Shown here piece by piece: positions 1 to 10,552 of a stretch of DNA of 64,000 nt. The DNA lies in NCBI GenBank assembly GCA_032164245.1, contig JAVMKO010000001.1:249683644-249747643 (forward strand), written 5' to 3'. The number at the start of each line of letters is the position of its first letter. Position 1 is the first letter of the stretch. The position numbers and the translations under genes were made by a program. The notes below the pieces were generated by a model. It had not been told where the DNA came from, ran no database searches, and saw only the letters and a program-made list of their open reading frames with translations. Origin of the DNA: Sternotherus odoratus. Taxonomy: Eukaryota > Chordata > Testudines > Kinosternidae.

Positions 1-1095
1 ATGTCTAAGGGCCTGATCTTGCAAACCCTTAGTCACGTGAGTAATCCCATGGATTTTGAAAATTGCTATCCTGTCCATTCCTCCCATTATTTTTGTTACC
101 ATAGCATTTACAAAAGGTCAAGATTATAAATTACATTAGGCATGCAAATTCGTGTACAGAGTTATGGGTGCAGTTGTGTCGCTAACGTGTGTGCACTATG
201 ACAGTGACTACCTGCATCAGTTGACTGCCTGTACACGCTACTATCAAGTTCTGGTGTTTTCCACGTGCAACTATCTGTCTCACATGTGCAAACAGTAACT
301 GTGCAAAAATTAGGCATACAATTGTACATGTATTTTTGGACACATAATTGCAAGGCTAACCTTTTTTTTGAAAACCCGGCCCCAGATGCATTCATGTATT
401 TGATATTTACTTGCTAATCTATACACTGTCTTTAAACTTCTTTCTGAAAACTGATGTAGCCCACTAGTATGATGTGTACCTGGGAATGTAGTAGATGGTG
501 TAGTAAATGAAATCTCTAGAATTGTCCACTATTTAGGTATGTTTTTCTGGTTTGCACATGATGTCTTTGTGTTACACAATCATATCACTGATTTGGATGT
601 CTAACTGCTGCTCGGGGCTATGAATATTATGGTTCACTTATTCTGCCCTTCAGAGTAACCTCATCCCTCACCACTAATAGAGGCCTATGCTACCAAAATT
701 AGGAAAGCGCTGTTGGAATATATGGTCTATTTTAAAAGAAAACAACAACCCCTTAACCTTGTAGAGAGGTCTGGATTATTTTCCTGCAGAATATAATTGC
801 ACTGTTGGTGCAATCTGGCAGAAGCATTCTTCTAAGACAGGAATAAAAGCCACCCCAGTTTAGGATATTTCAGCACAGTCTAGCAAGAGGGTGATCCCTA
901 TACAAATGCCTCTCTGTTGGACATTGGAATGGGATGACAAGGAGGCAAGAGAAAAGGGTGAGAAGCTGAGGGGGTTGTGTCTGCCATGTGCATATGGATG
1001 GGGAATGAGTACAGCAATGAATTACATGAAAGGGATTTGCACATTCACTGTGTTATTAAGAATAGAAATATCTATGCAGTCAATATTCAAGATCC
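1..1095. other. Non-genic stretch with a MITE half at its left edge
   Basis: No gene is recognisable; the short open frames are not supported by any family resemblance. Bases 6-57 resemble one half of a palindromic sauropsid MITE whose ends read GGGCCTGATCTTGCAAA; related pieces occur at 2375-2475 and 3760-3873. The rest is unremarkable AT-rich sequence. Confidence 0.5.
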
Positions 1096-1098
1096 AGA

Positions 1099-1260
1099 GT
1101 GACCCTGGGCAAATCACTTAACCTCTCAATGCCTCAATTTCTTCATCTGAAAAATAGGACTATTACCTATTTTAAACAGTAGGTGACTGTAATTAATGTG
1201 TGTAAAGCACTTTGCTCTGTTTTAGTTCCTTCCATCTGAGGATCTCAAAGTGTCATTATT
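1099..1260 (+). repeat. MIR-like SINE relic
   Basis: The stretch follows the MIR core order: a CTGGGCAAATCACTTAACCT block, then TCAATTTCTTCATCTGAAAA, then a region ending near GTAAAGCACTTTG. This is the conserved core of the MIR/CORE-SINE superfamily. It is diverged and truncated at both ends, so it is old. Confidence 0.75.
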
Positions 1261-1740
1261 CATTATAGAGCTCCGTAACAGTGACAATAAGAAGAGTATT
1301 ACTTAGCACTCTGAGTGTGAAGGCCAGAAGCCCAAGTCTGGTCAGGACTGGGTCATTCAATGCTGTCAACCCTTCTGCCCAGATCTTAACATTCATTGTT
1401 TCTCTATCATCCTCTGCCAATCCCCACACCAGTTCTAGAGATGTTACCTATTTGACCACATCTTCCCAGGGCTCTGAATAACCCTTGTTATCATGTCATA
1501 GGAGTTCGGGGCAGGTGAGGGAGAGATGGTTACACACTGAATCATAGGCCTTGCAAACTGAGGGTTCCAACTGACTGTTTGTGCTTGGCTTTGTGTCACT
1601 GACATTCAGAAGGCCAAATTCTCTGGTGTAAAATGGCATAGCTGAATTGAAATCAATGGAGTGGTGCCAATTTACATGGTCAGAGAAACTGGCCCAGAGA
1701 CATCCTGTACGATGTTTCAATGTGAGGCGTTTTACTTACC
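1261..1740. other. Non-genic spacer
   Basis: Nothing recognisable. The open frames on both strands are short and have no family signature. Confidence 0.4.
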
Positions 1741-1744
1741 TCAG

Positions 1745-1880
1745 CGAGCTACCACAGCACATACAGATTTAACCTGGGATGATTTAGTTGGGGATTGGTC
1801 CTGCTTTAAGCAGGGGGTTGGACTAGATGACCTCCAGAGGTCCCTTCCAACCCTGATATTCGATGATTCTATGAACCCAT
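1745..1880 (+). mobile_element. CR1 LINE 3' end fragment
   Basis: This is a 5'-truncated CR1 tail. It carries the conserved GGTTGGACTAGATGACCT and GGTCCCTTCCAACCCTGATA blocks and ends in the short tail repeat GATTCTATGA. CR1 is a non-LTR retrotransposon that is abundant in turtles, crocodilians and birds. No coding sequence remains. Confidence 0.85.
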
Positions 1881-4025
1881 CTGGTTGCACATACCTAGTT
1901 CAAAATTGTCATTTTGTTCCCATGGCAACAGGTGCTTTATTTTCAGGATTCATATCCATGAGGAGAGCTGCATGATGTACTATAGCTTCAGTATCACTGA
2001 TTTAAATGGTTTTGAAATAGGTTGCTAGTGTTCTCATCTGCCGGGCTATATAAAAACCCTATTTGGGGCGTGTTAAAAGATCACAGGATTCTGATAAAAA
2101 GTATAAATTATACTGAGTCAGATTTTAGGCACCCATATTTTTATCTGTGCTAAAGCTATGTTAATTACAAGTCATGCCAAAACTTGAAGACCTAACCAAA
2201 GAGTATATAGTCTAGATCACTACTGGCAGATAGATAGCAAAGAAATATTTTCCGGAGATACTTGAAAGCTGGAAAACGGAAAATAAGAAATAGATTGTAT
2301 TAACAGCAGGTGCTGCCTCATTTATTTATAATATGCAATCTGATATTTGGAAATAGACAACAGTTCTCCTAATTATGTGCTTAATCTTGCAAACCCTTGC
2401 TCATGTGCATAGATCCATTGAAGTCAGCGGGAGTACTCATGCAAGCAAAGATTTATTCACATGAGAGTTTGCAGGAGCCGAGCCATTTTTGCTCTCATAC
2501 CTTGAAGGATGGAAATCATATTTATTCTGTGATTTGTGTTTTAGATTTATCTTACTAGCTCTAGTAATATTTGTGTACACGTTATACATTATTTTCATAT
2601 ATCGTAAATGCTGGTGTGTTATATTGTACACATTAAACTTAATTTTAAACAATCAGAGTTTAGAAAAGGAACAGGGCTGATTGCATAATAGAGTTTTAAA
2701 GACTATACTGTTTATTTCTTTTGTTACATGGATAAGTTTTTGAGATAAAGTAATATTCCTTTATATATATATTATTTTCTGTCATACAGATTAAAAACAG
2801 ATTTAATGAGATACTTCATTTATTTTTCTTTTCAAATGAAAGATATACAGAATGAGGCAGGGAAATTGTGTGTGGGTTGATGTTTTAGGTTGTAGCTACT
2901 TATTACTCAATGAGTCACAGTAAGTTTCCAGAGCCTACCACACCTTAAGGTTAAGCTCATCCAAACCAGACAGTAAACCATTAGCTGGGGGTATTTCGGA
3001 TGATTTATTTCCAGAATTTTGCTTAATTGAAAATAATATATATTTTTTAAAAGCGTACAAAACTTTGAGATTATTTAAATTTTATTTTCATGCACATCTC
3101 TTCCTGCCTCCTTGTTGTTCCCCAGATACTATTAAACAAGAATAAAAACCAAAATATTTTTACTGAGCACCAATGCTATTTGATTTGGGTGGTTAGCAGT
3201 CTCCTAAGAAAAATCTAAAATAAAATCCTTCATTAGAAAAAGAAGAAAATGCCAATGTTTTCATTGTAATTTATGCATTGCTCCCTATTACCATGTCTCT
3301 GGTGTGAATTGCACTAGCAGTAGTGCAAAATTTAATAAGTACCCAGAAATGCAGTGATTTTGAGACCAGTGCATACGTTCTTTGTGACATATTTGTTAGC
3401 TTCTTGAGTCTTAAAAATATCTACCAATAAGTCCATTGTATAAATGTAGCGGCAAATGGAAACTCCGTTGTGTAATGTTACACGCGTTGCATGTAGATGT
3501 ACAATTTTTCATAAGTGAAGAAAGTAGTCATCCATGTTGGCTAGTTATCCGCTAGTTTAATGCTACTCCAGCTACTTATGCCAGGGCTGAACATGAACAT
3601 GAAATAGGAACTTCTGAAAATTGCACCATAAATGTCATGTAGAATCAAAATAACCATTCTCTCTCTAGGTATTAAACCCCATGTTGCTTTTCAGCAGTAA
3701 GATACAGACACGGGGATTGGTTCTGCAAAGTGTAGAACACTCCAAACCCAACCAAGCAAAGCATTTAAGTACATGCCCAACTTTAAATATGTGAATGATT
3801 CCACTGAAGCCAAAAGTACTATTTGTACGTGTAAAGTTAAGCACGGCTTAAGTGCTTTGCTGGATCAGGGCCCGAGCTCTCTGCACTTTTCAGGATCAAG
3901 TAGATAGAGCTAAGAACAGAATTCACCATTGATTCTCGAAGATGGTAACATAATTAGGGGCTTAATCCTGCATGCGCTGAAGGAAGTGGGAGTAGGAACA
4001 AGGATTCTGTGAATTTGTTCTTAAG
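1881..4025. other. AT-rich non-genic stretch with MITE fragments
   Basis: No gene is seen. Two pieces (about 2375-2475 and 3760-3873) resemble the palindromic GGGCCTGATCCTGCA-type MITE; the second ends in GCTGGATCAGGGCCC. The remainder is AT-rich with no clear structure. Confidence 0.45.
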
Positions 4026-5445
4026 GTTGCCAACTTTCTAATCACACAAAACCAAACACCCTTGACCTGCCCCTTCTCCAAGGCCCACCACTGCTCACTC
4101 TCTCTCCACACCCTCCCTCACCCACCCTCCCTCACTTTCACTGGGCTGGGCAGTAGGTTGGGGCATGGGGGGAGGAGGGAGGGCTACAGCTGGCAATTGG
4201 GGCTCTGGGGTGGGGCTGGAGATGAGGGGGTTGGAGTACAGGATGGGGCTCCAGGCTGGAGCCGAGGGGTTCAGAGTGTAGGAGGAGGCTCAGGGCTGGG
4301 ACAGGGGGTAGGGGTGCAGGATGTTGTGCGGGCTCTGGCCGGGGATGTGGACTCAGGGGTGGGGCTGGGGATGAGGGGGTTGGGATGCAGGAAGGGGCTC
4401 AGGGATGGGGAAGGGGGTTGGGGTGTGGGCTCCTGAAGGCTGTTTGGGTGCGAAAGGGGGCTCCGGGCTGGGCTCAATGGGTTGGGATATGGGAAAGGGT
4501 GAGAAATGAGTTTGGGTGCAGGAGGGAGTTCCGATCTGCGACTGTGGTTCAGGGTCCGGGAGGATGTTCAGGGTGTGGGCTCCAGCAGGGTGGCACTTAC
4601 CTCAGGTTGCTCCCGGTCAGTGGTGTAGTGGGGCTAAGACAGTCTCCCTCCCTGCCCTAGCTCCATGCAGCTCCTCGGAACTGGCTGGCACTGCCCCCCG
4701 CAGCTCCTATTGGCTGCAGTTCCTGCTTAGGGTGGGGCCAGGGCACAGAGCCTCCCTAGCCCCTGTGCCTAGGACAGGGGTCTCAAACTCAAATGACCAT
4801 GAGGGCCGCATGAGGACTAGTGCACTGGCCCGAGGGCCGCACCACTGACACACACACACACCCTCGCTGCCCCAGCTCCGCCCCCACTCCACCCCTTCCA
4901 TGAGGACTAGTGCACTGGCCCGAGGGCCGCACCACTGACACACACCCTGCCCTCGCTGCCCCGGCTCTGCCCCCACTCCACCCCTTCCAAGAGCTCCCAA
5001 CCCTGCCCCACCTCCTCCTCTGAGCACGCAGCTCCCCATTCCCTCCTGGAAAGCGCTAGGCACCACAAACAGCTGTTTGGGAAACAAAGCAAGAGCAATA
5101 TAGGAAGTCCAGAGCTAGAAACACGCGCGGCCCAGCCAGGCAGCAGAGAAGCCTCCACTTCTGGCCCCTCCATCCTGCAAACTGCTATGGGGGGACCGGG
5201 GGGGAGGGGGGGCGCCAGGAAGCTTGGCGGGCCGCAGGGAAGGGCTTTGCGGGCCGCATGTGGCCCCCGGGCCGCATGTTTGAGACCCCTGGCCTAGGAG
5301 CTGGGCATGCCGGCTGCTTCCTGGAGCCTCAGAGAGCCAGGGCAGGCAGGAAACCTGCCTTAGGTCCACTGTGCCGCCAACTGGACTTTTATCCACCCAG
5401 TGAGAGCCATAAGGGTTCTTTTCAACCCAGTGCCTGGCAACCCTA
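4026..5445. mobile_element. Non-autonomous DNA transposon with G-rich interior
   Basis: The left end reads GGTTGCCAACTTTC and the right end GTGCCTGGCAACCC, giving short inverted termini. The interior (about 4140-4600) is a degenerate G-rich array of GGGGTGGGGCTGGGGATG-like units. It resembles a common turtle repeat, but I could not define a target duplication. A hAT element (4775-5291) is inserted in it, and the sequence reads straight through once that insert and one TSD copy are removed. No transposase is encoded. Confidence 0.55.
4775..5291. mobile_element. Non-autonomous hAT element with 8-bp TSD
   Basis: The left end is CAGGGGTCTCAAACTC and the right end, read inward, is CAGGGGTCTCAAACAT. 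The 8-bp GCCTAGGA lies on both sides (4767-4774 and 5292-5299), which is the TSD length and CAGNGG terminus of the hAT superfamily. Inside, a segment of roughly 95 bp is tandemly duplicated, with CATGAGGACTAGTGCACTGG starting near 4809 and again near 4900. The interior is GC-rich and encodes no transposase, so mobilisation would have needed an enzyme from elsewhere. Confidence 0.85.
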
Positions 5446-6046
5446 TTTATCAATTTTATTGGAAATGTTGAAGCAACGTCCTGGTGAAAAGGACACTTTA
5501 AAATGATCCGAAATACTGTGTAATTAAAAAGAACCCCATCAAATATCACAGGTCATGAGTTGCTAAAAAAGCAGCCTTTACTCTTCAGTTGTTGCAATAG
5601 TGTTGAATGAATATGCAACAAATTGCTTCCAGGAATATTCGCCCAAATTGAATTCAGCTTTGGCTGTAGTTGGCACCCCACTAGTATTCAGCTTTTCGAA
5701 TAGTCTAGAGAATTAATTTTCTAGCAAAAAATTAGAAACAGCAAATTTTAAGATTGTAGTGGCCCTCAGGCTGCATAACATTTTCTCTTCTAATCTCTGT
5801 TTTCAGTGATTTCAAATTTCTTGAAACTTCCCCGGTGGGTGGTCTCTGCTGACAGGTGACTTTTTTTTGGAAGTTTTAAAACTATTTCTGAATTATCTGA
5901 ATTATTGTTTCCCCATTACAACACATTTTTGCAAGTTTTTCTTTCTTCAACAACCCTACAGCCAAAAAGAAGAAAATGAAGCAAGACTAATTAAAAGGAA
6001 AGGTGAATGTTGGAAAGGTAATGAAATGTGTCTTATTTGTCATGTA
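5446..6046. other. Non-genic left flank of the provirus
   Basis: AT-rich sequence with no recognisable gene or repeat. It holds the left integration flank of the endogenous retrovirus; the 4-bp target duplication CCGG is at 6047-6050. Confidence 0.5.
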
Positions 6047-6050
6047 CCGG

Positions 6051-6549
6051 TGTAGCGGGATGTTCGCTAGGCTATAGAGGGAGACCAGTAATAAGTTCAA
6101 GGAGACCAATGAGGCTTAAAACAAAACGTGTTTATTCGGCCGAGGTGGCAGCCGCCCAAAAGCGTGAAGAAACTGCCACACCAACCACGCTTAACTTACA
6201 GTTTTATAGTCTTGGTTAACTACGCAGTTTCTTTATGTGTTACATGATTGGCTATCCCATATTGCTAGGCAGATTTAGACTACGCACGTGTAGCAGGCAC
6301 GTGGTAGGAACAGCGTGATTGGACAGAATTTCGCGCCCTTTTTGCAGGATTGTTGCATTGCTTGTGCACAGAACATGCAATAGCAGCATATTACTTTTGA
6401 TGAGGTAGTGGTTGTATAAATGTGCAAAAACCAATTGTTACATGATTGATTCAAAACATTTTCATAACCTTATTAAAATAAACATTAACATTAAACAATA
6501 ACTATAACTATCTATCATTTTTCATTATTTGCTTTCTACAACCCTCACA
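6051..6549 (-). repeat. 3' LTR of the provirus
   Basis: 499 bp, 5'-TGTGAGGG to CCGCTACA-3' on the minus strand, identical by eye to 12928-13426. A TATAAAA box (6208-6202) and an AATAAA signal (6136-6131) suggest transcription starts near 6175 and the 3' end is processed near 6115, which would make R about 60 nt and U5 about 65 nt; both positions are inferred. Upstream of the TATA box in U3 are inverted-CCAAT motifs (plus strand ATTGG at 6247-6251 and 6318-6322) and two CACGTG boxes. Confidence 0.95.
6131..6136 (-). promoter_or_regulatory. Polyadenylation signal in the 3' LTR
   Basis: AATAAA on the minus strand, about 70 nt downstream of the TATA box, placed to direct 3' processing of proviral RNA. 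The same motif in the 5' LTR is at 13008-13013. Confidence 0.7.
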
Positions 6550-6565
6550 TTCCCTCCTTTTTCTT
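6550..6565 (-). promoter_or_regulatory. Polypurine tract
   Basis: On the minus strand the 16 bases AAGAAAAAGGAGGGAA directly abut the TG of the 3' LTR. This is the position and composition expected of the primer for plus-strand DNA synthesis in retroviral reverse transcription. Confidence 0.9.
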
Positions 6566-6886
6566 GTTGCTAGTTATTACAAACTAGCAACACTCTAAAC
6601 ATTATTATTACTAGTTATTGGTGAATTTTAAACAGTAACATTATTCTTTCGGATTATAACAAATCACAATATCTAAACTACTTTAGACATACAAAATATA
6701 TAACATATCAAGATAAGATTAAACAGGAGAACTTATTATAAACAAAAATATTAAAAATAGTATACTTCACACACATTAAACAGACCCACCTCTGCCCCTT
6801 TCCCTGAGAAACATTACAGTAACATTTTGGGGCAGCAGGTGAATAGGATTTTCCAAGAACAAATGTTCATATAGTAGTGCAGGTTT
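6566..6886 (-). other. Env-less interval between pol and the polypurine tract
   Basis: About 320 bp of AT-rich sequence stands where a gammaretrovirus would carry env (typically near 2 kb). No surface or transmembrane motif, signal peptide or long frame is visible. The only ATG frame near the pol stop is 18 codons long (6870-6814). The base composition differs clearly from pol, consistent with deletion of env with some residual or foreign filler. Confidence 0.8.
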
Positions 6887-9800
6887 TCAGAGTGGTGCTT
6901 GGTCATCTGACTCACAAGAGGTAGGTTGAACATCTTGCTGACTAGGTGGCTGGGCTGGTTTGCGGAAGACGATTTGTAGAGGGTTGGAGCTTTTTACAGA
7001 GACCTGCCAGTTGGGTGGAGGCGATGTGTGATCAGACTTGACACGGGTATAATGAATCCATGGCTTAACACTGGCTAATTTAACAGCAGTGGGAGTGGTA
7101 AGGAGAACAGTATAGGGGCCCTTCCATTTAGGTCCCAAGGGGTTAGTTTTCCAGTCCTTGAGCCATACAGAATCTCCTGGGGAGAAAGGGTGCAGAGCAG
7201 TGACAGGGAAAGGGAACTTGAGCTCACTAAAGTAGGTGGATAATTGAGTTAACACTTTGCTTAGGAGCTGAACTTCCCTGATAAGATCTTGTTTTCCCAG
7301 AAGGTAAGTATCCCCTTTCAAATGGCGGACCCCTAGCGGTGGTCGGCCAAACACTAGCTCATAGGGTGAGAGCTTTAAGGATCGTGTGGGAGTGCATCGA
7401 ACTCTGAGCAGTACCATGGGCAAGGCTACAGTCCATGATAGGTCGGTCTCCTGACAAATTTTACCTAGGGCATCTTTTAAAGTCCTATTCATTCTTTCGA
7501 CTTTTCCTGACGACTGTGGATGATATGCACAATGGAGTTTCCAGGTGATGCCTAGGAGTACTGACAAAGAGCGGATGACTCTGTGAACGAAAGCGGGACC
7601 ATTGTCACTTCCAATGTGTAATGGGAGTCCAAATCGGGGGATTACATCTCGGAGCAGGGCCTTAGTAACTTGCTCAGCTTTTTCATTAGTGGTAGGCCAT
7701 GCCTCAACCCAGCCGGAATATGTGCAAACCGCTACAAGCAGGTACTTGAATTTCCCAGACTTTGGCATTTCAGTGAAGTCCACAACTAGTGATTCCATCG
7801 GACTATATCCTATATGCTGGACTCCAGGTGGTCGAAGAGGTCCTACACGAGGATTATGTTTTGCACAGGTTTGACAACGTAGGGCAGCACGTCTGGTGAG
7901 TGAATGTAGACCATTTATGTACAGTTCACGGTCTAGGAGTTCAGTTAGACTAGTGCTACCTAAATGGGTCTGTTGATGTAATTCCTGGATCAATTCCCAA
8001 GCTACCACTGCGGGCAGGAAGATTTTATTATTTGGCAAGACATATAAACCTGATCGCTTTACTCCTTTTTCCTGTTCAGCCCAAAGTTGTTCTTGTGCAG
8101 TGTAGTGTACTTCAGCAGGAATCATTTCAGCCACATTGAGGTGCTGGATATGAATAGCTGGAGATTGCTGACGCGCTGCATTCCTTGCTTCTTCATCCGC
8201 CTGTCGGTTTCCTTTTGCGACAGGATCCTCACCATGTTGGTGTCCTTTGCAGTGCATTACAGCAACTTGCTTGGGCATCCAAACAGCATCTAGAAGGGCC
8301 AGAATTTCGTCTGCATGCTTTATTTTCTGTCCGTTTGAAGTCAGAAGTCCTCTTTCCCTATATATGGCACCATGGGCATGGAGTGTTAGGAAGGCATATT
8401 TTGAGTCAGTGTAAACATTGACCTTTTGCCCTGTTGCTAGTTCAAGTGCTCGACGGAGGGCGACCAGTTCAGCCTTCTGGGCGGAGGTGCCAGGAGGAAG
8501 TGCCTTTGCTTCACAGACAGTGCCTTGATCATTGACTATGGCATACCCTGCCAAACGTTGACCCTGATCAATAAAACTACTACCATCGGTGAAAAGGACA
8601 GAGTCAGGTGTGGCTAAAGGTGTATCCAGTAAGTCAGGTCGGCTAGAATAAACTTCTTCCATGACTTGAAGGCAATCATGTTTTTCAGTGGGATCTTCTT
8701 CTACTGGCAGTATAGTTGCAGGATTAAGGGTGGAACAGACAGAGATGGTAACAGAAGGATTGTCTACTAATATACTTTCATACTTGAGGAGTTTGGTGTT
8801 TGTCATCCAATGATGGCCCCTGTGTTCCATTAGGGTGACCACAGCATGTGGGCACTTTAAGGAGATTGGTTGTCCTAGGGTGAGTTTACTTGCCTCTTCA
8901 GCAAGAAGGGCAGCTGCGGCTACGGCACGTAGGCAGGGTGGCCATCCTTGTATTACAGTGTCTAGTTGCTTAGAGAAGTATGCTACTGGTCGCGGCCAGC
9001 TACCGATGGTCTGGGTTAAGACACCAACTGCAATACCTTTTCTCTCTCCTACATACAGTGTAAAAGGTTTTTCCAAATCAGGGAGGCCTAACGCAGGGGC
9101 TGTCATCAGGGCAGACTTGATATCTTCAAACCCTTTTTGTTGTGTTTCTGTCCAAATAAAAGGATCTACAGCCCCTCCTTTTGTGGCCTCATGAAGAGGT
9201 TTAGCTAGTGTAGCATAGTTTGGGATCCAGAGACGGCAGAAGCCAGCAGCTCCTAAAAACTCGCGCACTTGGCGTCTGTTTGTAGGGGTAGGAATGGCAC
9301 AGACTGCCTCTTTTCTCTCAATGTCCAGCATGCGGATTCCTTTTGTGAGCTTAAATCCCAGATATTTTACTTCCTGTTGTACTAGCTGAGCCTTTTTCTT
9401 AGAAACCTTGTAACCTTTGAGATAGAGATGTTTTAAGAGATTAGCAGTAGCCTCTGTGCATTCAGTGTAGGTACGAGCAGCTACTAGAAGGTCGTCAGCA
9501 TATTGAAGGATGTTCCAGCGGTTACCTCCTTGTGTGAGAGGCACCAAGTCTTGGGCTAGGGCTTGTCCGAATAAGGAGGGTGAGTTACAGAATCCCTGTG
9601 GGAGACGTGCCCATGTCATATGAGTCTTTTGACCAGTATCAGGATGTTCCCATTGAAAAGCAAAAATAGGCTGACTGATGGGTGCAATCCGGAGACAGAA
9701 GAAGGCATCTTTAAGATCTAGCACTGAGAACCATTTGGCATTAGCTGGTACCAAACTGAGAAGAGTGTAGGGATTTGGTACTACTGGGTGCAATGGGATC

Positions 9801-10549
9801 ACTCTTTTATTCACGGCCCGTAAGTCATGTACAGGTCGGAAGCTTTTATCAGGCTTCTCCACAGGTAGCAAGGGAGTATTCCAGGCTGACTGGCATTTGA
9901 CGATAATACCAGTGTCTGATAATTTTTGTAAGTGTTCATGTATGCCAATTACTGCTTTTCGAGGTAGAGGATATTGGGGAATGGAGACAGGAGTTGCCAT
10001 GGGTTTTAAATCAATGATTATGGGAGGGATGTCAACTGCCAGTCCAGGTGGATTATCTTCTGCCCATACACCTGGGATATTGAAAGCTTGCCAATCTTGT
10101 CTATTTTCCATGGAGGTGTAAAGTCGCCATTCTTCTTCTACAGGGAGTGCTAACATAAGGCTTTGAGTTGGGGATGGTTTTTCTCCTAATTGCATTTTCA
10201 TGTTTCCATCACTATCAAAGGTGAGAGTGGCTCTGAGTTTTGACAGCATATCTCTCCCAAGGAGGGGAATGGGACATTCAGGTATATAGAGAAGTTTATG
10301 GGTAACAACGTGGCTTCCTAATTTACATGCTCTCTCTTGTAAATAGGGACAGGGTTTCATTTGTCCTGTTGCTCCAACGATAGTGGTTTGTTGTTGGCTC
10401 TCAGGGGCTACTTTAGTGTTAACCACAGACCTGGTAGCTCCTGTATCAATTAGAAAGTCTATGAACTGGCCTCCCACATTCATACAGACCATCGGCTCCC
10501 CGGGGCCAGTTGTAAATACTTCTGTCGGGATCCGAGGAACCGGTCTGGC
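6887..10549 (-). CDS. pol: Pro-Pol polyprotein, reached by UAG readthrough
   Basis: 1,220 codons open in the gag frame straight after the gag UAG; the family usually has about 1,200. Residue numbers here start at the Met at 10492. Protease has DTGA at 16-19. Reverse transcriptase has Asp259 in VLDLKDAFF and YADD at 331-334. RNase H keeps Asp636, Glu675, Asp696 and Asp766. Integrase has the zinc-binding H839, H843, C873 and C876, the catalytic D905, D963 and E999 (35 residues between the last two), and a C-terminal GPY at 1125-1127. Every catalytic residue I looked for is present and there is no internal stop, so the enzymes could still be active. Translation would be as a Gag-Pol fusion cut by its own protease. 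The frame ends in TGA at 6889-6887. Confidence 0.95.
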   Translation of the reverse strand, partial: ARPVPRIPTEVFTTGPGEPMVCMNVGGQFIDFLIDTGATRSVVNTKVAPESQQQTTIVGATGQMKPCPYLQERACKLGSHVVTHKLLYIPECPIPLLGRDMLSKLRATLTFDSDGNMKMQLGEKPSPTQSLMLALPVEEEWRLYTSMENRQDWQAFNIPGVWAEDNPPGLAVDIPPIIIDLKPMATPVSIPQYPLPRKAVIGIHEHLQKLSDTGIIVKCQSAWNTPLLPVEKPDKSFRPVHDLRAVNKRVIPLHPVVPNPYTLLSLVPANAKWFSVLDLKDAFFCLRIAPISQPIFAFQWEHPDTGQKTHMTWARLPQGFCNSPSLFGQALAQDLVPLTQGGNRWNILQYADDLLVAARTYTECTEATANLLKHLYLKGYKVSKKKAQLVQQEVKYLGFKLTKGIRMLDIERKEAVCAIPTPTNRRQVREFLGAAGFCRLWIPNYATLAKPLHEATKGGAVDPFIWTETQQKGFEDIKSALMTAPALGLPDLEKPFTLYVGERKGIAVGVLTQTIGSWPRPVAYFSKQLDTVIQGWPPCLRAVAAAALLAEEASKLTLGQPISLKCPHAVVTLMEHRGHHWMTNTKLLKYESILVDNPSVTISVCSTLNPATILPVEEDPTEKHDCLQVMEEVYSSRPDLLDTPLATPDSVLFTDGSSFIDQGQRLAGYAIVNDQGTVCEAKALPPGTSAQKAELVALRRALELATGQKVNVYTDSKYAFLTLHAHGAIYRERGLLTSNGQKIKHADEILALLDAVWMPKQVAVMHCKGHQHGEDPVAKGNRQADEEARNAARQQSPAIHIQHLNVAEMIPAEVHYTAQEQLWAEQEKGVKRSGLYVLPNNKIFLPAVVAWELIQELHQQTHLGSTSLTELLDRELYINGLHSLTRRAALRCQTCAKHNPRVGPLRPPGVQHIGYSPMESLVVDFTEMPKSGKFKYLLVAVCTYSGWVEAWPTTNEKAEQVTKALLRDVIPRFGLPLHIGSDNGPAFVHRVIRSLSVLLGITWKLHCAYHPQSSGKVERMNRTLKDALGKICQETDLSWTVALPMVLLRVRCTPTRSLKLSPYELVFGRPPLGVRHLKGDTYLLGKQDLIREVQLLSKVLTQLSTYFSELKFPFPVTALHPFSPGDSVWLKDWKTNPLGPKWKGPYTVLLTTPTAVKLASVKPWIHYTRVKSDHTSPPPNWQVSVKSSNPLQIVFRKPAQPPSQQDVQPTSCESDDQAPL

Positions 10550-10552
10550 CTA
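10550..10552 (-). promoter_or_regulatory. In-frame UAG readthrough junction between gag and pol
   Basis: Gag ends in TAG and pol continues in the same frame with no further stop, the arrangement used by gammaretroviruses, where a few percent of ribosomes read the amber codon as glutamine. The next base is G. Downstream GC-rich sequence (10549-10493) can form at least a small TCGG/CCGA hairpin. I did not resolve the pseudoknot known to promote readthrough in murine relatives. Confidence 0.85.

Noticed and set aside
6252..6434. A 60-codon frame, also at 13129-13311
   Set aside because: It lies in U3 of both LTRs and is duplicated only because the LTRs are; no domain or family signal.
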